A DNA stretch of 21,226 nucleotides from Chara braunii (GCA_003427395.1 BFEA01000045.1:3908875-3930100); one strand, 5' to 3'. Counted from the stretch's first letter, positions 8,229 through 17,955 are shown. Numbers and translations: made by a program. The notes: generated by a model from the letters alone, not told the origin.

Positions 8229-9634
8229 TCTCTCGCTGCTTTCGGGATCGTTTTAATCTGAGTTTGGCTTCTGACCTTACCTTTCGGATTAAATATGATG
8301 ATCGTGTTGTGATTTCTGAAGTTAGGAAGGTGGTTAATGATGCACTGATGAAATGTGAGTTACAACGTTGCTTTGTTCTTCGCGTAAGGAGAAAAATTTG
8401 TATCGTGGGGACTAAAAATCCTACGATTGCTGATATGTTGCATAACCATAGAAGAGCTTCTTCATATAGTGTGCTTACCTGTAACTGTACTGGTATGATT
8501 TTCCCTCACGTGAATGGCCATGTGTTGTTCCGACTAAGTGAGGTAGCTGACCTGCACCCACTTTTGTCAAACGCGAACAACGTACTTATAGTTCAGCGTG
8601 AAAATCGACTCAGTCTCCTTCGTGAAGAGATCAGTGCTGGTTTTCGGTGCTGGAAGAATCTGAACGGGCTTGTTCCCGATTTTTCCGATTTGGACTTGTC
8701 CGCATGTATTTCGAAAGGGGAATGTGTTACCCACTGTGTCTCAACGAAGGAAGTGCTAACCCTGAAGGAACGATGGGATGGTCTGGGAATTTCTCCGGTT
8801 GATAGGAATCCGGGTGAGTCCGTGGTAATGTGCCCCGGAACTTACTACGAAGCCATGATGCAGTCTTTTGTATGCAACCCTGGCTACCGTATCGTTAATA
8901 TTTCCGAGACCGAGGCCATACGTGAACTGAGAGAGGACGTGTGTCGACAGGGACTGAGTAAGGTAGTCCAATGGGACTCCAAGGGGACGTTGGGCTCTGC
9001 CTACGTTATCCCAAAACACAAAGACATGTGTCGGTACAGGCCGATTTGTCCATCATTCAGCGAACCAATGGTTCGCACGGCTCGCCTGATGAGCAAAGCA
9101 CTGAACCACCTGCTCTATAATTTACCAAAAAAGTGGCATTTTAATTTGAGATCGGTTTCTGATCTGACGATGAGCCTGGATGGTATAAACAGGAAATTGA
9201 GCAAGTTGAGCGGTGAACGGGTAATTTCTTCTTACTCCTTTGACGTTAAGGAGATGTTCAGTAAATTACCTCACAACACTCTGTTACGAGCAGTTGAGTG
9301 GATTGTGGATCACTTATGGACCAAGGGCGTCGAGTTAGTTCGTGTTACCACTCGGGGGAAGGGAGTAACCTTTGGAATCATCACATGCGCTGACCATTGG
9401 AAAAAGTTGAAGTTGATGGACATCTTGAAATTTTTTCATATTGAGGTTGAACATACGTTTTGTTATGCAACGGGGGTCCTGTTAAAGCAGGAACTAGGCG
9501 TTCCCATGGGCAAGAGCATGAGCCCTCCCATTGTGTGCATTATGTGTGCATATTTGGAATACCAGATGACCCTTAACCTGGGACGACTGAGCAGCAGTTT
9601 TGGCGCACAGAGATTGGTTAATGATATTCTTTAG
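8213..9634 (+). CDS. Reverse transcriptase of Penelope type, core (ORF2 C-terminal part)
   Basis: The frame is open from 8213; residues are counted from the TTG at 8225 (469 aa to the stop), and no natural start is evident. Residues 258-276 (GSAYVIPKHKDMCRYRPIC) match the PLE fingers motif of Y-x-PK-HK...RPI type. Motif A is FDVKEMFSKLP (339-349, Asp340), close to the PLE FDV..LF..IP pattern. Motif B is ELGVPMGKSMSPP (423-435). Motif C reads RLVNDIL (463-469), so the first of the two catalytic Asp residues is Asn (codon AAT, 9620-9622). TAG at 9632-9634 follows at once. An N-terminal CXCX6HX3H pattern (Cys86, Cys88, His95, His99) may bind zinc. The protein would copy element RNA at nuclease-cut DNA. 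The Asn and the stop should abolish activity. Confidence 0.82.
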   Translation, partial: VLTKLISRCFRDRFNLSLASDLTFRIKYDDRVVISEVRKVVNDALMKCELQRCFVLRVRRKICIVGTKNPTIADMLHNHRRASSYSVLTCNCTGMIFPHVNGHVLFRLSEVADLHPLLSNANNVLIVQRENRLSLLREEISAGFRCWKNLNGLVPDFSDLDLSACISKGECVTHCVSTKEVLTLKERWDGLGISPVDRNPGESVVMCPGTYYEAMMQSFVCNPGYRIVNISETEAIRELREDVCRQGLSKVVQWDSKGTLGSAYVIPKHKDMCRYRPICPSFSEPMVRTARLMSKALNHLLYNLPKKWHFNLRSVSDLTMSLDGINRKLSKLSGERVISSYSFDVKEMFSKLPHNTLLRAVEWIVDHLWTKGVELVRVTTRGKGVTFGIITCADHWKKLKLMDILKFFHIEVEHTFCYATGVLLKQELGVPMGKSMSPPIVCIMCAYLEYQMTLNLGRLSSSFGAQRLVNDIL

Positions 9635-10102
9635 GTAATTTCCAGTAAGAACGAGACCATGAGAGCTTCAATTTTCGAAGCCCTTATGCATTGTTACCTG
9701 GACAACCTGACACTAAAGAGGACTGACGATGGGACAGGAATTCTTGATTTCCTGGGTTGCCAAATCCGCACTAAGCAGAATTTTCCCTATCTGGGCAGTG
9801 TGTAGTTATCCAGAAACGAATCGAGTATCTGGAAGGAGGAACCTTTGAGGATTCAGAATGGACAATCTTTTTACTCATGGGGGAGTAAAAAGCAGAAGAG
9901 TGCAGTGATAGGGAGTCACTTGCACCGTATCGATCAGAGCACGTCAATACGATCTGAGATACCAGGGAAAGTGTTGGGGCTCCAACAAGAGTTGATTAAG
10001 AAGGATTTCCCAGAGAAGTTTGTGAACAAGGTCTTTCGACGATTCGGTTGTAGACGTGACGGATTATGGAGGAAGACGATGGATCTGATCAGTGATACCT
10101 GA
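9635..10102 (+). pseudogene. Reverse transcriptase C-terminal (thumb) remnant
   Basis: The frame continues exactly from the RT core past the TAG at 9632. It stays open for 56 codons to a second TAG (9803-9805), then to TGA 10100-10102. Past the first stop are ILDFLGCQI, typical of the RT palm end after motif C, and then GSHLHRIDQST and ELIKKDFPEKF. These resemble the conserved His-Arg and Tyr/Phe-Pro positions of the PLE thumb region. Only the stops break it; no frameshift is needed. Around 9800-9840 the sequence looks less protein-like and may hold a compensated pair of small indels. Confidence 0.72.
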
Positions 10103-10223
10103 AGCAGGCCTTGTGGACACATAAGTTTTTCAAAGGAGGTTCGCCGACATGCGACGGGCTGATCAGAGTTCGATCACTTGGCTGAGCGTTTTCATAGTGT
10201 AGGATCTGGCTGTGTCTAAACAG
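10103..10223 (+). other. Retroelement 3' untranslated segment
   Basis: A 121-bp stretch between the RT stop and the right pseudo-LTR. There is no poly(A) tract, purine tract or tRNA-like sequence here. Confidence 0.55.
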
Positions 10224-10849
10224 GGTTTAAGTTTCTGCCCTCGTAGAATAGACTTGGTTTTGATGGTGTAGGATTTGATGAGTTTGGACATGATTGATCA
10301 CTTGCCTTTGCTTTTATAATTTTGATTTGTTTTTCTGTTTTTTTTTTTTTTTTTTTTTTGGTTTGTTTTGCACCTCGAGCTGCTGATCCGGTTGGAACCG
10401 ACGTCCGTTGCTTGGACCGGTCAGTCCGACGGAAGTTCGATTCCGGTTCGAGAATCATCTGAGTTGTTCCTTTTCTCTGTAGTTTCGGACCTAATTGCTA
10501 TTCTGGAAGTTTCTCATACGTATGTGGCTTGACGGACAGTCCCACCTCGGTGGAGGGGGACCTACCCGACCGAACTTTGATGTGGACTGTAAGTACAATA
10601 GCGGTAGTAGACCTCCTGGGTTCCCGAGGCGCCTGGTGACCGTGACGACGGTGTACTACCGCCCGGGGTGTCGTGTGGAAAGCGGTGGTTCTTGGGCGTG
10701 TTGGACTGAATTGTGGTAACCCTCTGGTTTCATCATTCATCTGCATACTGTCACTACGGTGGCTGTGTCCTTCTACACTGTGTGCTTTCACTCTGTGTTT
10801 ATCACTTTGTGTTAGTTTCCACCGTGTTCGAACCACCATCATAATCATT
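10224..10849 (+). repeat. Right pseudo-LTR of the retroelement
   Basis: Collinear with 5226-5843. It starts at GGTTTAAGTTTCTGCC and ends at CATAATCATT, immediately followed by satellite A. A pure T run of about 22 bases replaces the T/G-rich tract of the left copy. It has a 15-bp insertion around 10770 and lacks the GTAGAC hexamer near 10594. The pair is clearly diverged rather than freshly copied. Confidence 0.9.
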
Positions 10850-13800
10850 GTATTTTCCGGCGAACGTAATGAAGGGCCTAGGGCGTAGGGAGAGGGACTC
10901 GAAAAACAACTAAGTATGCAAAGAAAAAAAAAAAAGTTCTAGGCTGTATTTTTCGGTGAACACAAAGAAGGGCCTACGGCGTAAGGAAAGGAACAGGAAA
11001 AATGACTAAGTATGCAAAGAAAAAAAAGAAAGATTTGGGCTATGTCTTTAGACGAACGCAAAGAAAGGTGTAGGGCGTAGGGAGAGAGAAACGTTATACG
11101 AACAAAATAAAAAAAACTCTGAACTGTATTTTTTAGCGAACGCAAAGAAGGGCCTAGGGCGAGGGAGAGGGACAAAAAAAACGACTAAGTGTGCAAAGAA
11201 AAAAAAAGTTTTAGGCTGTATTTTTCTGCAAACGCAAAAAAGGGTTTAAATCGTAGGGAGAGGGACAGGAAAAACGACCAAGTATACAAAGAAAAAAAAG
11301 AAAGCTTTGGGCTGTATTTTTCGGCGAACGTAGAGAAGAGCCTAAGGCAAAACGAATAAATATGAAAAAACAAGAAAGAAAGCTCTAAGCTGTATTTTGC
11401 TCGACGAACGCAAAGATGGGCCTAGGGCTCAGGGAGAGGGATGGAAAAACGACTAAGTATGTAAGAAAAAAAAAGAAAGTTTTTGGTTGTAAGTTTCGAC
11501 GAGCACAAAAAAAGGCCTAGGGCATAGGGGAGAGGGACAGGAAAAACGACTAAGTATGTAAAAAAAAAAAAAAAAGTTTTGGGTTGTATTTTTCGACGAA
11601 CGCAAAGAAGGGCCTAAAACGTAGGAAGACGGACAGGAAATACGATTAAGTAAAAAAAAAAAAAAAAACTCAGATTGTATTTTTCGGCGAACGCAAAGGA
11701 CCTATGGCGTAGGGAGAGAGACAGGAAAAACGACTAAGTATGAAAAGAAAAAAGAGAAATTTTTCGACGAGCGCAAAGAAGAACCTAGGGCGTAAGGAGA
11801 GGGACAGAAAAAGCGAGTAATTATGTAAAGAAAAAAAAGAAAACCTTGAGCTGTGTTTTTTGGAAAACGCAAAGATGGGTCTACAACATAGGGAGAGGGA
11901 ACGAAAAAATGAGTAAGTATGCAAAGAAAAAAAAAAAAAACTTTAGGCTATATTTTTCGGCGAACGTAAAAAAGGGCTTAGGGCATAGAGAGAGAGAGAC
12001 AGGAAAAATAACTAAGTATGCAAAGAAAAAAAAGAAAGGTCTGGGCTATATTTTTCGACGAACGCAAACAAGGGTATAGGGTGTAGGGAGAGGGACAGAA
12101 AAACGACAAAGTATGCAAAGAAAAAAAAGAAACTTTCTGGCTGTATTTTTCAACGAACGCAAAGAAGGTCTAGGGCGTACGGATAAGAACAGGAAAAATG
12201 ACTAAATATACAAAAAAAAAAAAGAATGCTCTAGGCTGTATTTTACGGCAAACGAAAAGAACGGTCTAAGGCGTACGAATAGGCATACGAACATGAAAAA
12301 CGACAGAATATGCAAAGAAAAAAAAGAAACCTAAAGGCGGGATTTTTCGCCGAACGCAAAGAAGGGTCGTGGGCGTAGGGATAAGGATACAAACAGAAAA
12401 AATGATTGAGTATGCAAAAAAAAAAACAAAAACTCTAGGCTGTATTTTTCGGCGAACGCAAAGAAAGACTTAGGGCGTAAGAAGAGGAACAAGAAAAACG
12501 ACTAAGTATGCAAAAAACAAAAAGAAAGCTTTGAGCTGTATTTTTCGGCGTACACAAAATAGGGTCTAGAGCGTAGGGATAGGAACAGGAAAAACGACTA
12601 AGTATGCAAAAAGACAAAGAAAACTCTGGGCTGTAATTTTCGGCGAACTCAAAGAAACACCTAGGGCGTAAGTATAGGGACATGAAAAATGACTAAATAT
12701 GCAAAGAAAAAAAAAAAAAGCTTTGGACTGTATTTTTCGACGAACGCAAAGAAGGGCCTAGGGAGTAGGGATAAGGATAGGAATAGGAAAAACGATTTAG
12801 TATGCAAAGAAAAAAATGAAAACTTTGGGCTGTATTTTTCGGCGAACGCAAAGAAGAGCCTAAGGCATACGGATAGGGATAGGAACAGGAAAAACGACTA
12901 AGTATGCACAGGAAAAAAAAAAAGTTCTGACCTGTATTTTTCGGTGAACGCAAAGAAAGGCCTACGGCGTAGGGATAAAGATAAAAATATAAAAAACGAC
13001 TAAGTATGCAAAGAAAAAAAAGAAAGCTCTACGCAATATTTTTCGACGAACGCAAAAAAAGACCTAAAGCGTAGGGAGAGGAAAAAAAAGAACGATTAAG
13101 TATGCAAAGAAAAGAAACAAAGGTTTGGGCTGTATTTTTCGGCGAACGCAAAGAAAGGCCCAGGTTGTAGGGAGGGACAGGAAAAACGACTAAGTATACA
13201 AAGAAAAGAAAACAGCTCTAGGTTGTATTTTCGACGAACGCAAAGAAGGACCTAGGGCGTAGAGAGAGACAGGAAAAACAACTAAGTATGAAAATAAAAA
13301 AGAGAAAGCTCTGAACTGTATTTTTGGGCGAACGCAAAGAAGGGCCTAGGGCGTAGGGAGAGGGATAAAAAAAAAAAAGTAAGTATGCAAAGAAAAAAAA
13401 GGAAGCTTTGACCTGTATTTCTCGATGAACGCAAAGATGGGTCTATGACGTAGGGAAAGGGAACAAAAAAACGAGTAAGTATGCAAAGGAAAAGAAGAAA
13501 GTTTTGGACTGTATTTTACGGCGAACGCAAAGAGCAGCCTAAAGTGTAGGGAGAGGGAAAGAAAAAACGACTAAGTATGCAAAGGAAAAAAAGAAAGCTC
13601 TAGGCTGTATTTTTTGACGAACGCAAAGAAGGACCTAAAACGTAGGGAGAACGGCATGAAAAACGACTAAGTATGCAAAGAAAAGAAAGAAAGCTCTGGA
13701 CTGTATTTTACGGAGAACGCAAAGAAAGGCCTAGGGCATAAGGAGAGGGATAGGAAAAATTACTAAGTATGCAAAGAAAAAAAAGAAAGCTTTGGGCTGT

Positions 13801-14334
13801 ATTTTTCGGCGAACGGAAAGAAGCGCCTAGGGAGTAAGGAGAGGCACAGGAAAAACGACTAAGTATGTAAAGAAAAAAAAGAAAGCTCTGAGTCGTATTT
13901 TTCAGCGAACGTAAAGGACCTAGTATACAAAGAAAAAGAAAAAAAATTATGGACTGTATTTTTCGGCGAACGCAAAGAAGGGCTTAGGGCGTAGGGAAAG
14001 GGGAAAAAAAAACGAGTAAGTATGCAAAGAAAAAAAAGAAAGCTCTGGGGTGTATTTTTTGGCGAACGCAAAAACGGGCCTAGGGCGCAGGGAGAGGGAG
14101 AGAAAAACGACTAAGTATGCAAAGAAAAAAAAGAAAGTTGTGGGCTGTATTTTTCGGCGAACGCAAACAAGGCCTAGGGAGTAGGGAGAGGGACAGGAAA
14201 AACGACCAAGTATTCAAAGAAAAAAAAGAATGCTCTGGCTATATTTTTCGGCGAACGCAAAGAAGCGCCTAGGGCGTAGGGAGAGGGACAGCAAAAATGA
14301 CTCAGTATGCAAAAAAAAAAAAAAAACTCCTGAC
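10850..14334 (+). repeat. Satellite A, block 4 (about 36 units)
   Basis: It starts with the second half of the unit split by the retroelement. The first about 340 bp still belong to satellite copy 1 and match about 15540-15905, sharing the unusual marker GTTATACGAA / TTATACGAAA and a GGGCGAGGGAG unit. From about 11190 it is the second higher-order copy: 11760-12400 matches 1850-2550, and 13700-14330 matches 2650-3300. About 12 units between these two matching parts have no counterpart in copy 1. A short unit missing about 40 bp lies near 13917, mirroring that at 2887. Confidence 0.93.
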
Positions 14335-15068
14335 CAGGGTCACCAGCCCGTACGTACGCAGGTCCCTGGGCAGTCCTCCGTTCGTACGGGCGTTCGGGGT
14401 CCTGTACGGGGTCCAAACTTGACTGCGTTCTGCCTCCACCAAAAAATATTTCGGGGCCTAAAAATAACATTTTTTTTCTGAATTTTATTTTGTGAGTTCC
14501 CTATGACATGAGGGACATACATTTAAATTTTCAAGTCATTTGGCTCTGCCAAATAAGAATTACAAATCCCCAAAGACGGCGGTCTCGAAACGAGTTCGCC
14601 CACGTTTTGTTTCACTTTTTACTTTTTGTTTTCACTTTAGTTTAGGGTCTAAATAATTTTATAATTTTTTTTAACTTTTTTAGTGGGTTTTGTATTATGC
14701 GAAGTACACATTTGTAAATTTTAAGGGCATTTAGATATGCCAAACAAAAATGAAAAATCTCCAAAGATGCCGGGGTCGAAAACGTGCTCGCTCACTCACT
14801 AAATTTCTTTTTTTTTATCTTTTATTATTTTTATTATTATTATTATTTTTTGTATCTTATTTTTATTTTACATTCGGTAAGGAATTTGGATGTAATGCTC
14901 CGACAAATCTTGCTCAATTTATTTTTCTTCATAACATATCTTTTATTTATTTATTTATTTATTTTGGTCCGCGTTCGCCCTGAACGGCCGAACACATCCC
15001 CAAGGGGTCCAATACGTTCGGACGTTTGGGTTCGGGCGTTCGATCCATCCCGAACGTCTGTTACCCTG
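14335..15068 (+). mobile_element. Non-autonomous hAT-like element, copy 3 (734 bp), paralogue of copy 1
   Basis: Ends are CAGGGTCACC and GGTTACCCTG. The target duplications are CTCCTGAC (14327-14334) and CTCCTGGC (15069-15076), 7 of 8 identical and the same as for copy 1. It is collinear with 3307-4048 throughout, so it is the same insertion carried by block duplication, not an independent event. It contains a (TTA)n run (14820-14848) and a (TTTA)n run (14941-14965) where copy 1 has T-rich tracts. There is no transposase ORF. Confidence 0.87.
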
Positions 15069-15905
15069 CTCCTGGCTGTATTTTTCGGCGAACGAATAGA
15101 AGGGTCTAGGACAAAGCGAGAGGGACGGGAAAAATGACTAAGTACGTAAAGAAAAAAAAGAAAGCTCTGAACTGTATTTTCCGGCGAACGCAAAGAAGGG
15201 CCTATGATGTAGGGAGAGAGGCAGAAAAAACAAGTAAGTATGTAAAGAAAAAAAAGAAAGCTCTGGGCTGTATTTTTCGGCGAACGCAAAGAGGGGCCTA
15301 GGGCCTAGGGAGAGGGACATAAAAAACGACTACCTATGCAAGGGAAAAAAAAAGAAGTTCTGGGCAGTATTTTCGGCGAACGCAAAGAAGGGCTTACGGC
15401 CTAGGGAGAGGGACAGGAAAAAAAACTAAGTATGCAAAGAAAAAAATAAAAGCTCCTAGCTGTATTTTTCGACGAACGTAAAGAAGGGTCGAGGAAGTAC
15501 GGAGAGGAACGGGAAAGAAAAAGAAAGCTCTGGGTTGTATTTTTCAGCGAACGCAAAAAAGGGCCTAGGGCGTAGGGAGAGAGACAAGAAAAACGACTAA
15601 GCATGCAAAGAAAAAAAAAAAATTTGGGCTGTATTTTTCGGCGAACACAAAGAAGGGTCTACGGCGTAGGGAGAGGGACAGAAAAAACGAATAAGTATGC
15701 AAAGAAAAAATAGAAAGATTTAGGCTATGTATTTCGGCGAATGCAAAGAAGGGCCTAGGGCGTAGAGAGAGATAAAGGAAAAACGTGTAATTATACGAAA
15801 GCAATAAAAAAAGCTCTGAACTGTATTTTTTGGCGGACGCAAAGAAGGGCCTAGGGCGAGGGAGACGGACAGAAAAAATGACTAAGTATATAAAGAAAAA
15901 AAAGA
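15069..15905 (+). repeat. Satellite A, block 5 (about 9 units), end of the array
   Basis: Units continue after the hAT-like element to the last recognisable A-rich tract at about 15905. The block lacks the inverted hAT-like element and the retroelement found at the matching places of copy 1. One unit near 15270-15360 has no partner in copy 1. A partial deletion near 15515 shortens the unit that corresponds to the retroelement target. Confidence 0.92.
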
Positions 15906-16080
15906 CACAAGCGGTTATCACCTACCTTAAATTTCAGGGATGAAAAAGGTGAAGTGAGAAATTTATTGTGTTTTGTTTGGCCTGAATTCAGGGTGGGGGA
16001 TGTGTTCTTCATGCTGAAAAAGGAAGCTGCAATGATGAATGGGGGTTGTGAGATTGTGTTGTTCATTACTTTAAATGCAT
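15906..16080. other. Unique spacer between satellites A and B
   Basis: About 175 bp of non-repeated sequence with balanced composition. An open frame crosses it but has no recognisable motif and runs into satellite B, so I do not call a gene. Confidence 0.6.
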
Positions 16081-16370
16081 CTAGGCGAGGCATTTTAGGG
16101 GAGGGGCTTACACTAATTTCACCACTTCACTTTTTTCACAACTTTCAGGGTCTCAAGGGGAGCGAGTGGGCAATTTAAGGACTTTACTAATTTCACCTAG
16201 GCGAGACAATTTTGGGGAGGAACCTACACCAATTTCACCACTTCATGTTTTTCACAACTTTCAGGGTCTCAAGGGGAGGGCGGGGGCAATTTCATAACTT
16301 CATTAATTTCTCCTAGGCGAGGCAACTTGTAGGTCTTTACTACTTTCACCACTTCAGTACGTTCACGTCT
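16081..16370 (-). repeat. Divergent edge of satellite B, ~116-bp units
   Basis: CTAGGCGAG recurs at 16081, 16197 and 16313, a 116-bp period. Each unit contains TTTCACCACTTCA and CACAACTTTCAGGGTCTCAA. The TTTCACCACTTCA core is shared with the 86-91-bp units that follow, so this is a longer, older-looking variant at the array border. Confidence 0.85.
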
Positions 16371-17945
16371 TTCACCATCGTGCAAGCCAAGAGAAAGGAG
16401 GCATGAGAGGCAATTACATCCCTTCACTACTTTCACCACTTCAGTACGTTCACATCTTTCACCATCACGCAGGCCAAGAGAAAAAAGGCCGAGGAACAAT
16501 TTCAGACCTTCACTAATTTCACCACTTCACTACGTTCACATATTTCACCATCGTCCAAACCAAGAGAAAGGAGAGGCGAGGGGCTATTTCAGAACTTCAC
16601 TACTTTCACCACTTCAGTGCTTTCACAATCTTCGTTACCGTCCAAGCAAGGGGGGTGGAGGATGGAAGGGACAATTTCAAGCCTTCACAAATTTCACCAC
16701 TTCAGTTCCTTCACAATCTTCACTACCGTCCAAGCAAGGGGTGGAGGATGGAACGAGCAATTTCATGCCTTCACTGATTTCACCACTACAGTTCTTTCAC
16801 ATCTTTCACTATCGTCTACGTAGGGGGAAGGGTGGGGGGCAATTTTATGCCTTCACCGATTTCACCACTTCAGTTTCTTCACAACCTTCACTACTGTCCA
16901 AGCATCAGGGGGGAAGGACGGAAGGGGCAATTTCAGACCTTCACAAGTTTCATCACTTCAGTTCGTTCACAATCTTCACTACCGTCCAACCAAGGGGGTG
17001 GAGGATGAAAAGGAAGCATTTCAGGCCTTCACAAATTTCACCACTTCAGTTCATTCGCAGTCTTCGTACCGTCGAAGCAAGGGGGGTGGAGAATGGAAGA
17101 GACAATTTCATACCTTCATCGATTTCACCACTTCAGTTCCTTCACAACTTTCATTACCGTCTCAGCAACAGGGGGAGGGGGACGGAAAGGACAATTTCAG
17201 GCCTTCACAAATTTCACCACTTCAGTTCATTCATAATCTTCACTACCGTCCAAGCAAGGGGGGTGGAAGATGGAAGGGGCAATTTCAGACCATCACGGAT
17301 TTCACCACTTGAGTTCCTTCACAACCTTCACTACCGTCCAAGCAACCGGGGGGGGGGGGGGACGGAAGGGGCAATTTCATGCCTTCACAAATTTCATCAC
17401 GTCAGTTCATTCACAATCTTCACTACCGTCTAAGCAAGGGGGGGGAGGATGGAAGGGACAATATATGGTCTTCACAAATTTCACCACTTCAGTTGGTTCA
17501 CAAACTTCAGTACCTTCCAAGCAAGGGGGGTGGAGGATGGAATGGGCAATTTCATGCTTTCACCTATTTCACCACTTCGGTTTCTTTATAACCTTCACTA
17601 CTGTCTAAGCAAAAGGGGCAGGGGACGGAAGAGGCAATTTCAGACCTTCATAAATTTCACAACTTCAAGTCATGCACAATCTTCACAACCGTCCAAGCAA
17701 GCGGGGTGAAGGATGGAAGGTGCAATTTCATGCCTTCGCGGATTTCGCCACTTTTGTTCCTTCACAACCTTCACTACCGTCCAAGCAACAGGAGAAGGAA
17801 GGAAGGGGCAATTTCATGCCTTCATCGATTTTACAATTTCAGTTCCTTCACAACCTTCACTTCCGTCCAAGCAACGGGGGGGGGGGACGGAAGGGGCAAT
17901 TTCAGACTGTCACAAATTTCAGGCCCTCACGAATTTCACCACTTT
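16371..17945 (-). repeat. Satellite B, left arm (~86-91-bp units, minus orientation)
   Basis: Units read CACAAATTTCACCACTTCAG, then TTCNTTCACAATCTTCACTACCGTCCAAGCAA, then a G-rich block and GGAAGGGGCAATTTCA. TTCACCAT at 16371, 16458 and 16544 gives periods of 87 and 86. G runs reach about 14 bases (17347-17360). Overlapping plus-strand frames of 70-230 residues rich in Phe, His, Ser and Thr arise from the repeat and are not genes. Confidence 0.93.
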
Positions 17946-17955
17946 GTTGAGACGG
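17940..17955. other. Head-to-head orientation switch in satellite B
   Basis: Left of this point units read TTCACCACTT. Right of it they read GACGGTAGTGAAGG, the reverse-complement polarity. The two are joined by a few bases (TGTTGA) inside what would be a unit on either side. The junction is therefore an inverted join with almost no spacer. Confidence 0.85.

Larger units (their letters stand above)
5228..10849 (+). mobile_element. Penelope-like retroelement, permuted (Chlamys/Naiad-like), degenerate
   Basis: A 5.6-kb element with direct terminal repeats of about 620 bp, a gag-like ORF, a GIY-YIG nuclease ORF and a reverse transcriptase ORF, all on the plus strand. PLEs are the retroelements that couple a GIY-YIG endonuclease to their RT and often carry pseudo-LTRs from partial tandem copies. 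In canonical PLEs the nuclease is C-terminal. Here it precedes the RT, as in the Chlamys/Naiad group. The insertion splits a satellite A unit. Comparison with the likely empty site in satellite copy 2 (about 15515-15550, CTCTGGGTTGTATTTTT) indicates a target duplication of 2 bp (TT) or none. Several stops and a frameshift mean this copy is inactive. Assignment to the PLE class is fairly secure, to the subgroup less so. Confidence 0.8.
11190..15905 (+). repeat. Higher-order copy 2 of satellite A with embedded hAT-like element
   Basis: This segment repeats about 1330-11190 once the inverted hAT-like element and the retroelement are discounted. Collinear markers (copy 1 / copy 2) are: AAAGATG(A/G)GTCTA unit 2010 / 11873; the AGGCATA(G/C)GAA unit 2420 / 12280; the short unit 2887 / 13917, each 410 bp before the element; hAT-like insertion 3307 / 14335 with the same target site; ACAAAG unit about 4095 / 15112; the PLE site 5229 / about 15535; and GGGCGAGGGAG unit 11157 / 15858. 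Boundaries are approximate because the array is tandem. Confidence 0.8.

Noticed and set aside
9632-9640. Splice donor (TAG followed by GTAATT) removing the RT stop
   Set aside because: The frame continues with good RT-like residues directly after the stop, so removing that sequence would delete conserved protein.
5228-10849. Conventional LTR retrotransposon
   Set aside because: There are no TG...CA ends, no evident primer-binding site or polypurine tract, no protease, integrase or RNase H, and the RT motifs and GIY-YIG nuclease fit Penelope-like elements.
888-15905. CRISPR array
   Set aside because: The whole 95-bp unit repeats with gradual divergence. There are no short constant repeats separated by unique spacers, and no cas genes.
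16741-17433. A 230-residue plus-strand ORF rich in Phe, His, Ser and Thr, with similar ones up to 205 residues in the right arm
   Set aside because: These are repeat translations of satellite B, found in several overlapping frames with unit-length periodicity and no start context or domain.
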